A DNA stretch of 32,079 bases, from assembly GCA_017860575.1 (NCBI GenBank), contig JAGDMS010000013.1, positions 1 through 32,079 of the forward strand, written 5' to 3'. The notes beneath the pieces are model-generated. The model ran no database searches and had not been told where the DNA came from. It worked only from the letters and a program-made list of their open reading frames with translations. Shown piece after piece: positions 16,218 to 25,181 of this stretch. This stretch comes from Deltaproteobacteria bacterium (GTDB lineage Bacteria; Desulfobacterota; Binatia; HRBIN30). Positions within the stretch are counted from its first letter, which is position 1; the number at the start of each line of letters is the position of its first letter. A program made the translations under genes and the position numbers.

Positions 16218-18359
16218 TCACGCCTTGCGGATGTTAACCGGGATACTGCTTTGCCGCGGCATACCGGTGACCGGGTCGTAGTGGCGGTCGTCGGCGACCA
16301 GCCGGTTGACACTCGCACCCACCTGCCGGACGTCGGCACCTGGTTCGGTCGCGCCCCAACTGTGCGCCATGGCGATCACGCCAGCGCGCAGTCCCTCTTC
16401 CTCTTCCGCTATGGCGTGAATCGCGCCGTGGTCCGAGGAGAGTACGATGCGGTCTCCGGCACGCACACCCAGCGCGACCATATCCCCCGGACTCATGAAG
16501 GCCGGGTTCGTCGGCCGCCGCGCGCGGGAACGCGGGAAGTCGTGACACACCGAGTTGAGCACTTCGCGCAGCCGGCTGCAGATGAGCCGGTGACTGTACT
16601 GCCGCGCTTCCTGGGCCGCACCGGCCTCGGGGAACTCGTCACATCGCAATGCACGCAGCATTGCGACGATCTCTGCCGGCGCGACCCGCAGCCGCGTTCC
16701 GAAGCCCGGTGGTGGGGCTTTCACCACCACGTCCACATCGTCGAACACCGCGCCGCCATCGTGTGCCCGGACCCGGTCCAAGGGCACGCGTGAGCCGGCC
16801 GTGAGTTGTTGCAGCAGTTCGTATTTACTCGGCGGACGGGCCGAATCAATCGGTGTGCCGCGGATGTGCATCGGCACGTCCATCCGCGCCGCCAGGGCGA
16901 GGAAGAACTCCCACTCCTCGATGACGTCGAGGTCGGTCGGCACCACCGCGGGCGTGTAGTGCGCGTACGGCCGTTCGTAGGCGTAATCATTGAGCGCGGT
17001 CATGTCCTCGCGTTCCAGCGGCAGCTTGGGGGCGATGCTGAAATGCGCCAACTGCGCTGTGGCCGAGAGGAACGGATCGAGGCATACCAGCAGGTCCAAC
17101 TGCTCGAACGCGCGTTTCGTCTTCAACTGGTCGGGAAACGCCATGAGCGGGTTGCCGCCCACGCAGATCAGCGCGCGGACCTGGCCCTCGCCGGGTGTCA
17201 GAATCTCATCCGCCAGTGCGCCCGCGGGCATCTCGCCACACACCGACGACAACCCCCGGACGCGGGGCTGCGCGCCACGCCCGAACGAACACAGGGGCGG
17301 CAGATGCTCCGGCGGAATGCCGGCGGCATAGCGGGGGACTGCCGGGCCCAAGGCGCCCGGATCCCCGACGCGTTCGCCGACGCGGTTGACGCGGCCGCAC
17401 ACGACATTGAGTGCGAGGACGAGAAACTCGGTCAGCCTGGCGCCGGGGGACATCTCGGTGCCCACGCCGGTGGTGGCGCAGCCACGGGGACCGCGCGCGA
17501 ACAGACGCGCCGCGGCGACGACCTGGTCCGCCGGCACGCCACAACGGCGGGCGACGTAGTCGGGCGTGAAATCCGAGACCGCCGCGTGCAACTCATCGAG
17601 TCCGGCGACCCACTCGGCACAAAAGGCGACGTCGTGCAGGCGTTCCTCGAGAATCAGCCGCAGCATGCCCGCGAACAGCGTCGCGTCCTCGCCCGGGGCG
17701 ATCTGCAGGTGGATGTCGGCCCGCTTCGCGGTCTCCGTGCGCAACGGGTCGACACAGATGAGCTTGAGCCCCCGCCGCTTCGCTTCCGCCAGGTTGGCCG
17801 CTGCGCGGTAGGGCGGAATGCCGCCGGAGGCGGTGCCGCAGGACACCAGCGGATTGATACCCGCCGCGATCAGAACGTCTGCGGACTGGAAGCTGTGTAC
17901 GCCGCCACCCCACATGCCCATGCGACCGGCCGCGACAAAACGGGCGGGCCGGTCGATCGTGAGGCTGCTGTAATACGAGGGGGAGCCGAGGCCGTCGTGC
18001 CAGGCGCGCATGATCGGGACGGAGGCCGAGTTGAACCACCCGTAGGTGCCGCAGTAGGTGGCGATGGCGCGCGGTCCGTGCACCGTGCGGATCCGGGCGA
18101 GGCGCGTCGCAATCTCCTCGATCGCCCGCGCCGTCGATACCGGCTCGAAACCGCCGCCTGGCAGCCGGCGCTGGGAGGCCTGGAGGCGCGAGCCCTCGTT
18201 CATCTGATAGGGGATCTGGCTACCCTTGATGCAGAGGAACCCCTGCGTCATCGGATCCGAGCGGTCGCCACGGACAGCCGTGACCCGTCCGTCTTCGACG
18301 TCGACCTCGATCGCACAGAAGGTCTGACAGATGCGACAGAAGGATTTCGTCGTGTGCAT
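16218..18359 (-). CDS. Molybdopterin-dependent oxidoreductase catalytic subunit (4Fe-4S, cytoplasmic)
   Basis: MHTTKSFCRICQTFCAIEVDVEDGRVTAVRGDRSDPMTQGFLCIKG, ADVLIAAGINPLVSCG, KLICVDPLRTETAKRADIHLQIAPGEDATLFAGM, ALICVGGNPLMAFPDQ, MSPGDMVALGVRAGDRIVLSSDHG. Start chosen at the internal ATG; the ORF extends to 18386. Confidence 0.92.
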   Translation of the reverse strand: MHTTKSFCRICQTFCAIEVDVEDGRVTAVRGDRSDPMTQGFLCIKGSQIPYQMNEGSRLQASQRRLPGGGFEPVSTARAIEEIATRLARIRTVHGPRAIATYCGTYGWFNSASVPIMRAWHDGLGSPSYYSSLTIDRPARFVAAGRMGMWGGGVHSFQSADVLIAAGINPLVSCGTASGGIPPYRAAANLAEAKRRGLKLICVDPLRTETAKRADIHLQIAPGEDATLFAGMLRLILEERLHDVAFCAEWVAGLDELHAAVSDFTPDYVARRCGVPADQVVAAARLFARGPRGCATTGVGTEMSPGARLTEFLVLALNVVCGRVNRVGERVGDPGALGPAVPRYAAGIPPEHLPPLCSFGRGAQPRVRGLSSVCGEMPAGALADEILTPGEGQVRALICVGGNPLMAFPDQLKTKRAFEQLDLLVCLDPFLSATAQLAHFSIAPKLPLEREDMTALNDYAYERPYAHYTPAVVPTDLDVIEEWEFFLALAARMDVPMHIRGTPIDSARPPSKYELLQQLTAGSRVPLDRVRAHDGGAVFDDVDVVVKAPPPGFGTRLRVAPAEIVAMLRALRCDEFPEAGAAQEARQYSHRLICSRLREVLNSVCHDFPRSRARRPTNPAFMSPGDMVALGVRAGDRIVLSSDHGAIHAIAEEEEGLRAGVIAMAHSWGATEPGADVRQVGASVNRLVADDRHYDPVTGMPRQSSIPVNIRKA

Positions 18360-18679
18360 CCAAAGCCGCTTGTACAGCCGGGACAAGGCTCAGACAAGCG
18401 CGATCGGGCAGATTCTCAGCTTGGTTGCGACTCGATAAGAGCCCTGGTAGGCGACGGGCATCAAAATTTCCGGGGAAATGGGGGGCCCTCAGGGGAAACT
18501 ATGTTGACTCTGGCCGGCTTCGCTTCTAAGCAGAATACGGGGTCAATTGCGCAATTTGGTAGCAGTGCGTGGCAGCCGCCTCCTGAATGGTGGCTGCATG
18601 CGGGACGGTGCACGTGTGGTATGGCGCTTGCGGAGTTGGGGTGCGGTAAGGTGAGAGAATTTCTCCACGGACGCTGATT

Positions 18680-21271
18680 ATGAACGAAGGTCCCCGACGA
18701 ATCTCAATGGAAACTGGAACCCGTTACGAATTGGAAGTGTCTCCGATTGTCCCAGAGCGCATCGCGCGTCTGGCGGAGTTGGCGGACGATCTCTATTACT
18801 CATGGGTCAACGAGGTGCGGCTGCTCTATTCCCAGCTTGACCGGGAGTTGTGGGACCAATGCGGCCACAATCCCAAGCTCTTCCTGCGGCGCATTTCGCA
18901 AGAGCGCTTGGACGAGGCGGCGCAGGATCCTATCTTCTTGCAACGGTATTCGAGTGCCCTCTCCGCGTACGACACCTATCATCGCGCTGACGGCACTGGG
19001 CCTGCCGGGCAATGGTTGTCGCGCGATACCGATCTTGTGGCCTACTTCTGTGCGGAATTCGGATTTCACGAGAGCCTGCCCATCTATTCCGGAGGCCTTG
19101 GCATTCTGGCGGGTGACTACTGCAAGGCGGCCAGCGACCTGCATCTGCCGTTCGTGGCCGTGGGCCTGCTATACCGGCAGGGCTATTTCACGCAGACGAT
19201 CGATGCGTATGGGAACCAGGTGGCCACCTTTACGGCGACCGATTTTTCCAATCTGCCGATCAGTCCGGCCCGCGATGCCAACGACGATCCCGTGCGCGTG
19301 ACGGTCAGGCTCGAGGGTCGTCCGGTGGTGGTGAACGTCTGGCGGGCCAAAGCCGGTCGTGTGAGTCTCTACCTGCTCGACACCGATGTGCCCGAGAACA
19401 CATTCGCCGATCGCGCCATTACGCAGCAGCTCTATGTGGCCGATTCCCACGTGCGTCTGCGGCAAGAGATCGTCCTGGGCATCGGCGGGGTCCGGGCCCT
19501 GCGTGCGCTCGGGCTGCAGCCGACGGTGTGGCACATCAACGAAGGACATCCCGCTTTCGTCGTGCTCGAACGGTGCCGTGAGGAGGTCGCGGCCGGCTTG
19601 GAGTTCGAGGCGGCATTCGAGCTCAGCGCCGCCAACATGGTGTTTACGACGCACACGCCCGTACCCGCGGGACATGACGTGTTTGATCAGGGCGTGATTC
19701 GGCACTATTTCGCGGAGCTCGCCGCCGAGCTCGGGATCTCGATCGAGCAGATACTCGAATTGGGTGGCAGCCCGTCGGCACACGGCGGGTTCAACATGAG
19801 CGCGCTCGCCGTGCGCGGCTCCCGCTTCCAGAACGGCGTCAGCCGCATTCACGGGCAGGTCGCGTCGGAGATGTTCAGTTACGTCTGGCCCCAAGTTCCA
19901 CAGGACGAGAACCCGGTCGGGCATGTAACCAACGGTGTGCACCTTTCCACCTTCCTCGCGCGCGAGTGGCACGCGCTGTTCGACATGACCTTCGGCAACG
20001 AGTGGCGGCGGCAGCTCACCAGCGAAGAGTACTGGAAGCGCGTCGACGACGTACCCGATTACCAGTACTGGAGTACGCGCCAGGGGGCGAAGTCGAGGCT
20101 GTTACGCGAACTGCGCCGGCGCGCCGTGGCGCAGTTCAAGCGCAACGGTTACAGCGGTGTCGAAATCGCCCGCCTCACGCGCCAGTTGGCGCCCGAAAAC
20201 ACGGAGTTGCTGATCATCGGGTTTGCCCGCCGCTTCGCGGCGTACAAGCGTGCGACACTGATCTTCTCCGATGTGAAGCGGCTCGCACACCTGCTCAGCG
20301 ATCCAGCACGGCCCACCTTGCTCGTCTTCGGCGGCAAGGCCCATCCGAACGACCTCGCTGGGCAACAGCTGATTCAGGCGATCCACCAGCTCTCGCGCCA
20401 CCCCGACTTCGAAGGCAAGCTGCTGTTGATCGAGGGGTATGACATGGCCCTGGCGCGCCATTTGATGGCCGGGGTCGACGTCTGGCTCAATACGCCGGAT
20501 TATCCGATGGAGGCGAGCGGCACCTCGGGTCAAAAGGCCGGGCTCAACGGCGCGCTCAACCTCAGCGTGCTCGACGGCTGGTGGGCGGAGGGCTTCAACG
20601 GACGCAACGGCTGGGGTATCCCCCCGCACCACACGACCTACGCCGATGCGGCGGACCGCAACCGCATCGAGGCGCAGGAGATTCTGCAGGCCCTCGAGTA
20701 CGAGGTGCTGCCGCTGTTCTTCGAACGCAACGGCCAGGGCTACTCGGAATCTTGGGTGCGCCGGTCGAAAGCGTCGATGCAATCGATCTTGCCGCGGTTC
20801 AATTCCCAACGCATGGTCATGGACTACGCGCGCGATTACTACGTATCGGCGCGCAGCCACCACGAGCGGTTGGCCAAGGATCGGGGAGTGCCCGCGGTCG
20901 AGTTGGCGGCGTGGCGGCAGCGGGTGATGGTCAGCTGGCCGCGCGTGCACGCGCGACGCGTCGACACGCACGTCCCGCGGGTTGCCGCTGACGCGCCGCT
21001 CAAAATCGTCGTCGCCGTGCGGCTCGGTGCGCTCGACGTCAGTGACGTCCGCGTGGAATGCATCTTCGGGCGTCAGAGCGACGAACACGGCTTTGTGACG
21101 CACAGTAGCGTCGAATTGCAGCCCAGCGGCTTCAACGAGGATGGTGAGGCGCTCTACTACCTGGACACTCGCCCTCCGCTTTCCGGCCTGCAGTTCTACA
21201 AGATCCGCGCCCACCCGTACCATCCGCTCCTGCGCCATCCGTTCGAAAGCGGCCTGATGGTATGGGTCTGA
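18680..21271 (+). CDS. glgP: Alpha-glucan (glycogen/maltodextrin) phosphorylase
   Basis: VAYFCAEFGFHESLPIYSGGLGILAGDYCKAASDL, GLLYRQGYFTQ, VWHINEGHPAFVVLER, TTHTPVPAGHDVF, TNGVHLSTF, ARRFAAYKRATLI, NTPDYPMEASGTSGQKAGLNGALNLSVLDGWWAEGFNGRNGW. Confidence 0.95.
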   Translation: MNEGPRRISMETGTRYELEVSPIVPERIARLAELADDLYYSWVNEVRLLYSQLDRELWDQCGHNPKLFLRRISQERLDEAAQDPIFLQRYSSALSAYDTYHRADGTGPAGQWLSRDTDLVAYFCAEFGFHESLPIYSGGLGILAGDYCKAASDLHLPFVAVGLLYRQGYFTQTIDAYGNQVATFTATDFSNLPISPARDANDDPVRVTVRLEGRPVVVNVWRAKAGRVSLYLLDTDVPENTFADRAITQQLYVADSHVRLRQEIVLGIGGVRALRALGLQPTVWHINEGHPAFVVLERCREEVAAGLEFEAAFELSAANMVFTTHTPVPAGHDVFDQGVIRHYFAELAAELGISIEQILELGGSPSAHGGFNMSALAVRGSRFQNGVSRIHGQVASEMFSYVWPQVPQDENPVGHVTNGVHLSTFLAREWHALFDMTFGNEWRRQLTSEEYWKRVDDVPDYQYWSTRQGAKSRLLRELRRRAVAQFKRNGYSGVEIARLTRQLAPENTELLIIGFARRFAAYKRATLIFSDVKRLAHLLSDPARPTLLVFGGKAHPNDLAGQQLIQAIHQLSRHPDFEGKLLLIEGYDMALARHLMAGVDVWLNTPDYPMEASGTSGQKAGLNGALNLSVLDGWWAEGFNGRNGWGIPPHHTTYADAADRNRIEAQEILQALEYEVLPLFFERNGQGYSESWVRRSKASMQSILPRFNSQRMVMDYARDYYVSARSHHERLAKDRGVPAVELAAWRQRVMVSWPRVHARRVDTHVPRVAADAPLKIVVAVRLGALDVSDVRVECIFGRQSDEHGFVTHSSVELQPSGFNEDGEALYYLDTRPPLSGLQFYKIRAHPYHPLLRHPFESGLMVWV

Positions 21272-21352
21272 ACGGGATCCGCGCGCCTGGCGTCGGCGCC
21301 TGCACGCACAGCCCCTTCGTGACGGGGTAACACCGGCCGCCACATTTCCCGT

Positions 21353-22681
21353 TCAAGGGCACCCGCCCAGGGCGCTGGCGACCGCCCGCACGATCTCGTC
21401 AACGGTGATCTGGCGATCGTGGTTGGCATCGCCGGCGCTGCAGGCCGAGACGTCCGCGTCGCCGAGGGCAATGGTCGCCGCGCCGAGGATCTCGTCGACG
21501 GCAACGGTGCCGTCATCATTGCAGTCACCGGCACAGACCCGTTGCACGATATGTCGGATGGCGCCGTGGGTATAGTCGGTCACGTAGATTTCCCCGGCCT
21601 CGTCCTCGCCCATCCCGGTGATCTGGAAACCCGCATTGAGAATGACGGCGGTTTGCCAGCCGCCGAGAGTTTGCCGCAGTGCACGGATGAGTCCCGAACA
21701 ATTGTCGGCAAGAAGGTAGATTCCCTGCAGCCCCGGGAACATTGTCCCCCGGTACACGTACCCTCCGATGACGGCACAATCCCCTTGTGAGTGGTCGTAC
21801 TCCGTTACAGGGAGGGTGAGTCCCGTAGTCGCGCAGGAGGGTGTGTTGTAGCAATGGAAGCCCTCCATGATGTTCCAACCGTAATTCTGTCCGCCGCCAC
21901 TCGCGGCCGGCTGGAAATCGATCTCCTCGTAGCGGTTCTGCCCGACGTCGCCGATGAACAGGCCGCCAGTGCCGCGGTCGAAGGCGAACCGCCAGGGGTT
22001 GCGCAAGCCGACAGCCCAGATCTCGTCGCGGAACCCCGGCTGACCAACAAATGGGTTGGTGGGGGGGATGCGATAGGTTGGGGAACCCGATTCTACGTCG
22101 AGCCGGAGCAGTTTGCCGAGCAGAACGTTGAAGTTCTGCCCGTTACCGCTCGGGTCGCCGCCGCCACCGCCATCACCGGTCCCCACGTAAAGGTAGCCGT
22201 CGTTCGGGCCGAACGCGAGCTGGCCTCCGTTGTGGTTGGCGAAAGTCGGGTGATCGATCGCCAGCACGATCTGTTCGCTCGCGGCGTCGGCCACGTCAGC
22301 GTCCGCTGTCAGACGGTAGCGCGCAACAATGAGATTGCCGTTCCCGTTGGTGTAATAGACATAGAAGTGTCCCATCGCGGCGTATTGTGGCGGGAAGGCC
22401 ACGCTGAGCAAGCCGCGTTCACCGCAGCAGCTCACCCGGTCGGTGATGTCGAGGAACGGAACGACGTTGATCGCGCCCTGCCGGACGATGCGGATGATGC
22501 CGTTCTGCTGCACCACGAAAAGCCGGTCGCTCCCGTCGCCAGCGTTGGCGACAAACACCGGCGTGGAGAAGGCGGCGATCTCGGGACCGAGTCCAATCCG
22601 CGGCCACGTGGCTGACGCCGTCGGTGCAACCAAAAGGGTGACGACCCCCAGATAGAGCCTCCAGGCGGGGTGGATCCGCAT
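21353..22681 (-). CDS. Secreted PQQ-dependent sugar dehydrogenase (GSDH/HHIP-like beta-propeller) with dockerin-like C-terminus
   Basis: Signal peptide; FSTPVFVANAGDGSDRLFVVQQNGIIRIV, GLLSVAFPPQYAAMGHFYVYYTNGNGNLIVARYR, NHNGGQLAFGPNDGYLYVGTGDGGGGGDPSGNGQN, GLRNPWRFAFDRGTGGLFIGDVGQNRYEEID. Confidence 0.92.
   Translation of the reverse strand: MRIHPAWRLYLGVVTLLVAPTASATWPRIGLGPEIAAFSTPVFVANAGDGSDRLFVVQQNGIIRIVRQGAINVVPFLDITDRVSCCGERGLLSVAFPPQYAAMGHFYVYYTNGNGNLIVARYRLTADADVADAASEQIVLAIDHPTFANHNGGQLAFGPNDGYLYVGTGDGGGGGDPSGNGQNFNVLLGKLLRLDVESGSPTYRIPPTNPFVGQPGFRDEIWAVGLRNPWRFAFDRGTGGLFIGDVGQNRYEEIDFQPAASGGGQNYGWNIMEGFHCYNTPSCATTGLTLPVTEYDHSQGDCAVIGGYVYRGTMFPGLQGIYLLADNCSGLIRALRQTLGGWQTAVILNAGFQITGMGEDEAGEIYVTDYTHGAIRHIVQRVCAGDCNDDGTVAVDEILGAATIALGDADVSACSAGDANHDRQITVDEIVRAVASALGGCP
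21356..21535 (-). other. Dockerin-like duplicated Ca-binding repeat at the C-terminus of the sugar dehydrogenase
   Basis: CAGDCNDDGTVAVDEILGAATIALGDADVSACSAGDANHDRQITVDEIVRAVASALGGCP: two D-N-D-x-x-(V/I)-x-V-D-E-I loops in tandem. Confidence 0.75.
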
Positions 22682-22822
22682 GAATGCTACCGTACGCCCG
22701 AAAAAACCGTCGTGGAATCCCGGGAGAGGTGTCGGCCTCCTGGATCAGGTCCACCTTGCCGGTGCCGGCTGCGAACCAGCAGCCAGTGCCGTCCGCTGCC
22801 GTGGGCGCACCGCGCCCGGGCG

Positions 22823-23620
22823 TCAACCCAGGCGTCCGGGAATGACTGGATGTGAACTGGACAGTCCGCCGTCGGCCACGATGACCGCACCGTTCACGTA
22901 GCTGCTTTCGTCACTCGCCAGGAACAGCGCGGTGTCGGCGATCTCCACCGGCTGCCCCGCCCGTTTCAACGGATTGAGCTGGCCGATTTTGTGCTCCTTG
23001 CCGGCGGCGCGCGCAGCGGCGAAGATCGACTCGGTCATGCCGGTTTCGATCAGTCCTGGACAGATGGCGTTGACCCGCACCCCGGTGCCGGCGAGTGCGT
23101 TGGCCGCGGTCTGGACGAGGTTGATGATGCCGGCCTTGCTGGCGCTGTAGGGACTGGCCCCGGCGCCGGAACGGAGGCCAGCAACCGATGCTGTGCAGAG
23201 GACGGAGCCGCGGCCGGCGGCAACCATGACCCGTGCGGCGTACTTGATCGCCAGAAACGCCCCGATCAGGTTCACTTTCAAAACCGGCAGCCAGTCCTCC
23301 GCGGACAACTGCAACAGCGGTACAGACCGACCTGGTATCCCGGCGTTGGCGAACATCACCTCCAGACCGCCGAGGTCGGAGACGCAGGACGCCACGACCC
23401 GTTCAACAAACGCCTCATCGGCGGCGTCGCCCGAAACCGCTCGTGCGCGTCCGCCGCCGCGTTCGATCTCCTCGACCGTGCGTACCAGTCCCTCGCTTGA
23501 CACGTCAACGGCGACAACATGGGCCCCCTCGGCCGCAAAGCGCACGGCGCTTGCCCGTCCGATGCCGCTTGCGGCACCCGTGATGATCGCCCGTTTGCCT
23601 TCGAGTCTTCCAGCCACCAT
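22823..23620 (-). CDS. SDR family oxidoreductase
   Basis: AIITGAASGIGRASAVRFAAEGAHVV, NAGIPG, YSASKAGIINL, GVRVNAICPGLIETGM, YVNGAVIVADGG. Confidence 0.93.
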   Translation of the reverse strand: MVAGRLEGKRAIITGAASGIGRASAVRFAAEGAHVVAVDVSSEGLVRTVEEIERGGGRARAVSGDAADEAFVERVVASCVSDLGGLEVMFANAGIPGRSVPLLQLSAEDWLPVLKVNLIGAFLAIKYAARVMVAAGRGSVLCTASVAGLRSGAGASPYSASKAGIINLVQTAANALAGTGVRVNAICPGLIETGMTESIFAAARAAGKEHKIGQLNPLKRAGQPVEIADTALFLASDESSYVNGAVIVADGGLSSSHPVIPGRLG

Positions 23621-23784
23621 GGCGATGTGTTCCGTTCACGCAGTCGCCGAACTATCGCCCAAAATCGAGGCTCGTTGCAATGCCGTTGCCTGCCTGTGGC
23701 GTGGGAGCGTTCTATTCCCTAGTTCGTCGTCGGCGTGCTACTAGTGGGCTACACCGATACAGTTTCGTGTGAGGAAAGGAAGGA

Positions 23785-24561
23785 ATGATGACCGATCGGA
23801 TCCGAATCGTGACTGGAGTATTCGTTTCGCTGGCGTGGGCAAGCGTCGCCCTCGGGCAAGGGTTGTACTGGGAGACCAAGACGACCGGCCTGGGGAACGA
23901 CGCGCGCGTGTCAGAGAGCTTCGCCATGCCGAAGATGATGAAAGTGATCAATCCGGACGGCAAGGCGGTCATCATCCGGGCCGATCAAGACAAATTCATC
24001 ACCGTCGACAACACGGCACGCACCTATCGGGAGATGACCTTCGCGGAATTGCAGGCCACCGGGGAGGCCATGCAGACCCAGATGGAAGCCGCCAAGGCCC
24101 AGATGGAAAAGCAGATGAAATCCATGTCGGCGGAACAGCGTGCGATGATGGAAAAAATGATGCCGAAGATGCCCGGTGGCGATGCGGCAAAAGCCGCGGT
24201 CGTGGTCAACAAGACGAGCGACACCAAGACCGTCGCCGGTTACACCTGTACGAAGTACGTCGCCACTGAGAGCGGCAAGCCGGTGTTGACCCTGTGGACG
24301 ACGAAGGATGTGAAAGGGTTCGACGCGATACGCGAAGACTGGCTGACCTTCCAAAAGCGGATTGCGGGATCGAATCGTAGTGCCGGGGGCGCCATAGTCG
24401 ATGCGTACACCAAGATCGAAGGGTTCCCAATGGAAACGGTGATGGGGGACATCACCACCCAGGTGACCAAGATCGAGGCGCGGACCACGCCGGTGAGCGA
24501 GTTCGAGGTGCCGGCCGGGTACAAGAAGGAAAGCATGAACCTTCCGAAGCCACCGCAGTGA
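23785..24561 (+). CDS. Secreted DUF4412-like protein with Met-rich segment
   Basis: N-terminal signal peptide; GLYWETKTTG...AVIIRADQDKFITVDNTARTYREMTF...TKTVAGYTCTKYVATESGK...FPMETVMG...ARTTPVSEFEVPAGYKK. Confidence 0.72.
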   Translation: MMTDRIRIVTGVFVSLAWASVALGQGLYWETKTTGLGNDARVSESFAMPKMMKVINPDGKAVIIRADQDKFITVDNTARTYREMTFAELQATGEAMQTQMEAAKAQMEKQMKSMSAEQRAMMEKMMPKMPGGDAAKAAVVVNKTSDTKTVAGYTCTKYVATESGKPVLTLWTTKDVKGFDAIREDWLTFQKRIAGSNRSAGGAIVDAYTKIEGFPMETVMGDITTQVTKIEARTTPVSEFEVPAGYKKESMNLPKPPQ

Positions 24562-24615
24562 GCGGTGGCAGGCCGGGCTGCACGCCTACACGGGACAGTT
24601 CAGCTATATTTTCGC

Positions 24616-24660
24616 GGATGCACTGACGAGCGCCGTGTGAATGCGCTCGTCAGTGCGTCC
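24616..24660. terminator. Long hairpin between convergent genes, candidate bidirectional terminator
   Basis: GGATGCACTGACGAGCGC (24616-24633)-CGTGTGAAT-GCGCTCGTCAGTGCGTCC (24643-24660): 17/18 paired, the exception a wobble; inner 14 bp perfect. No clear T-tract. Confidence 0.6.
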
Positions 24661-24690
24661 TGACCTAGCAGCCGGCCGGTTTGCCCGGGC

Positions 24691-25134
24691 TCAGCCGGCG
24701 ACTTCCCGTATGGTCTTCGCGGCGTCTTCCAACTGCCAGTAGCCGCGCAGGGCGAGCAGCTTGCCCTGTCCATCAACCAGGTACGTGAACACGCCATTCA
24801 CCTGCTGACTGAATTTCTTGTCGCCCATCGGAACGAGCATGTCCAGCGTAACATGGTTGGCCACCTCGTTGCCCGCGGCATACGAGTCGTGGATGGTGAT
24901 CTTGATGCTGCTGTTGGCGATGTTGTTGTCCCAGAACGCTTCACGTTCCGCCGGCGTCCTGTGGCCCTTGCCCGTTGGGTCGAGTGGCGACACGCCGATC
25001 GGGTCCTCGATGATGCCGTTCTCGGCGAACATGCCGAGCCAGCCCGCTTTGTTATGGTTGTGCACGAATTCCCGCGACATCAGCGAGATCTTCCGTGCCG
25101 GGTGCTTTTCCGTTGCCAAGTTGTACTCCGTCAT
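24691..25134 (-). CDS. SnoaL/ketosteroid-isomerase-like (NTF2-fold) protein
   Basis: MTEYNLATEKHPARKISLMSREFVHNHNKAGWLGMFAENGIIEDPIGVSPLDPTGKGHRTPAEREAFWDNNIANSSIKITIHDSYAAGNEVANHVTLDMLV. Start placed at the internal ATG with an upstream AAAAGGAGAAGG. Confidence 0.8.
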   Translation of the reverse strand: MTEYNLATEKHPARKISLMSREFVHNHNKAGWLGMFAENGIIEDPIGVSPLDPTGKGHRTPAEREAFWDNNIANSSIKITIHDSYAAGNEVANHVTLDMLVPMGDKKFSQQVNGVFTYLVDGQGKLLALRGYWQLEDAAKTIREVAG

Positions 25135-25181
25135 TATCCTTCTCCTTTTCCACTGATGTTGGCCAACGATGGGTGAAATGT

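Noticed and set aside
18545-18556. AATTGCGCAATT palindrome in the glgP upstream region
   Set aside because: 12-bp palindromes are expected several times by chance in 32 kb; no supporting repeat or known operator match.
16806-18677. 623-aa plus-strand ORF, longest overlapping ORF
   Set aside because: Fully antisense to the molybdopterin oxidoreductase for most of its length; a product of high GC3 rather than a gene.
20102-21343. 413-aa minus-strand ORF
   Set aside because: Antisense to glgP; shadow ORF.
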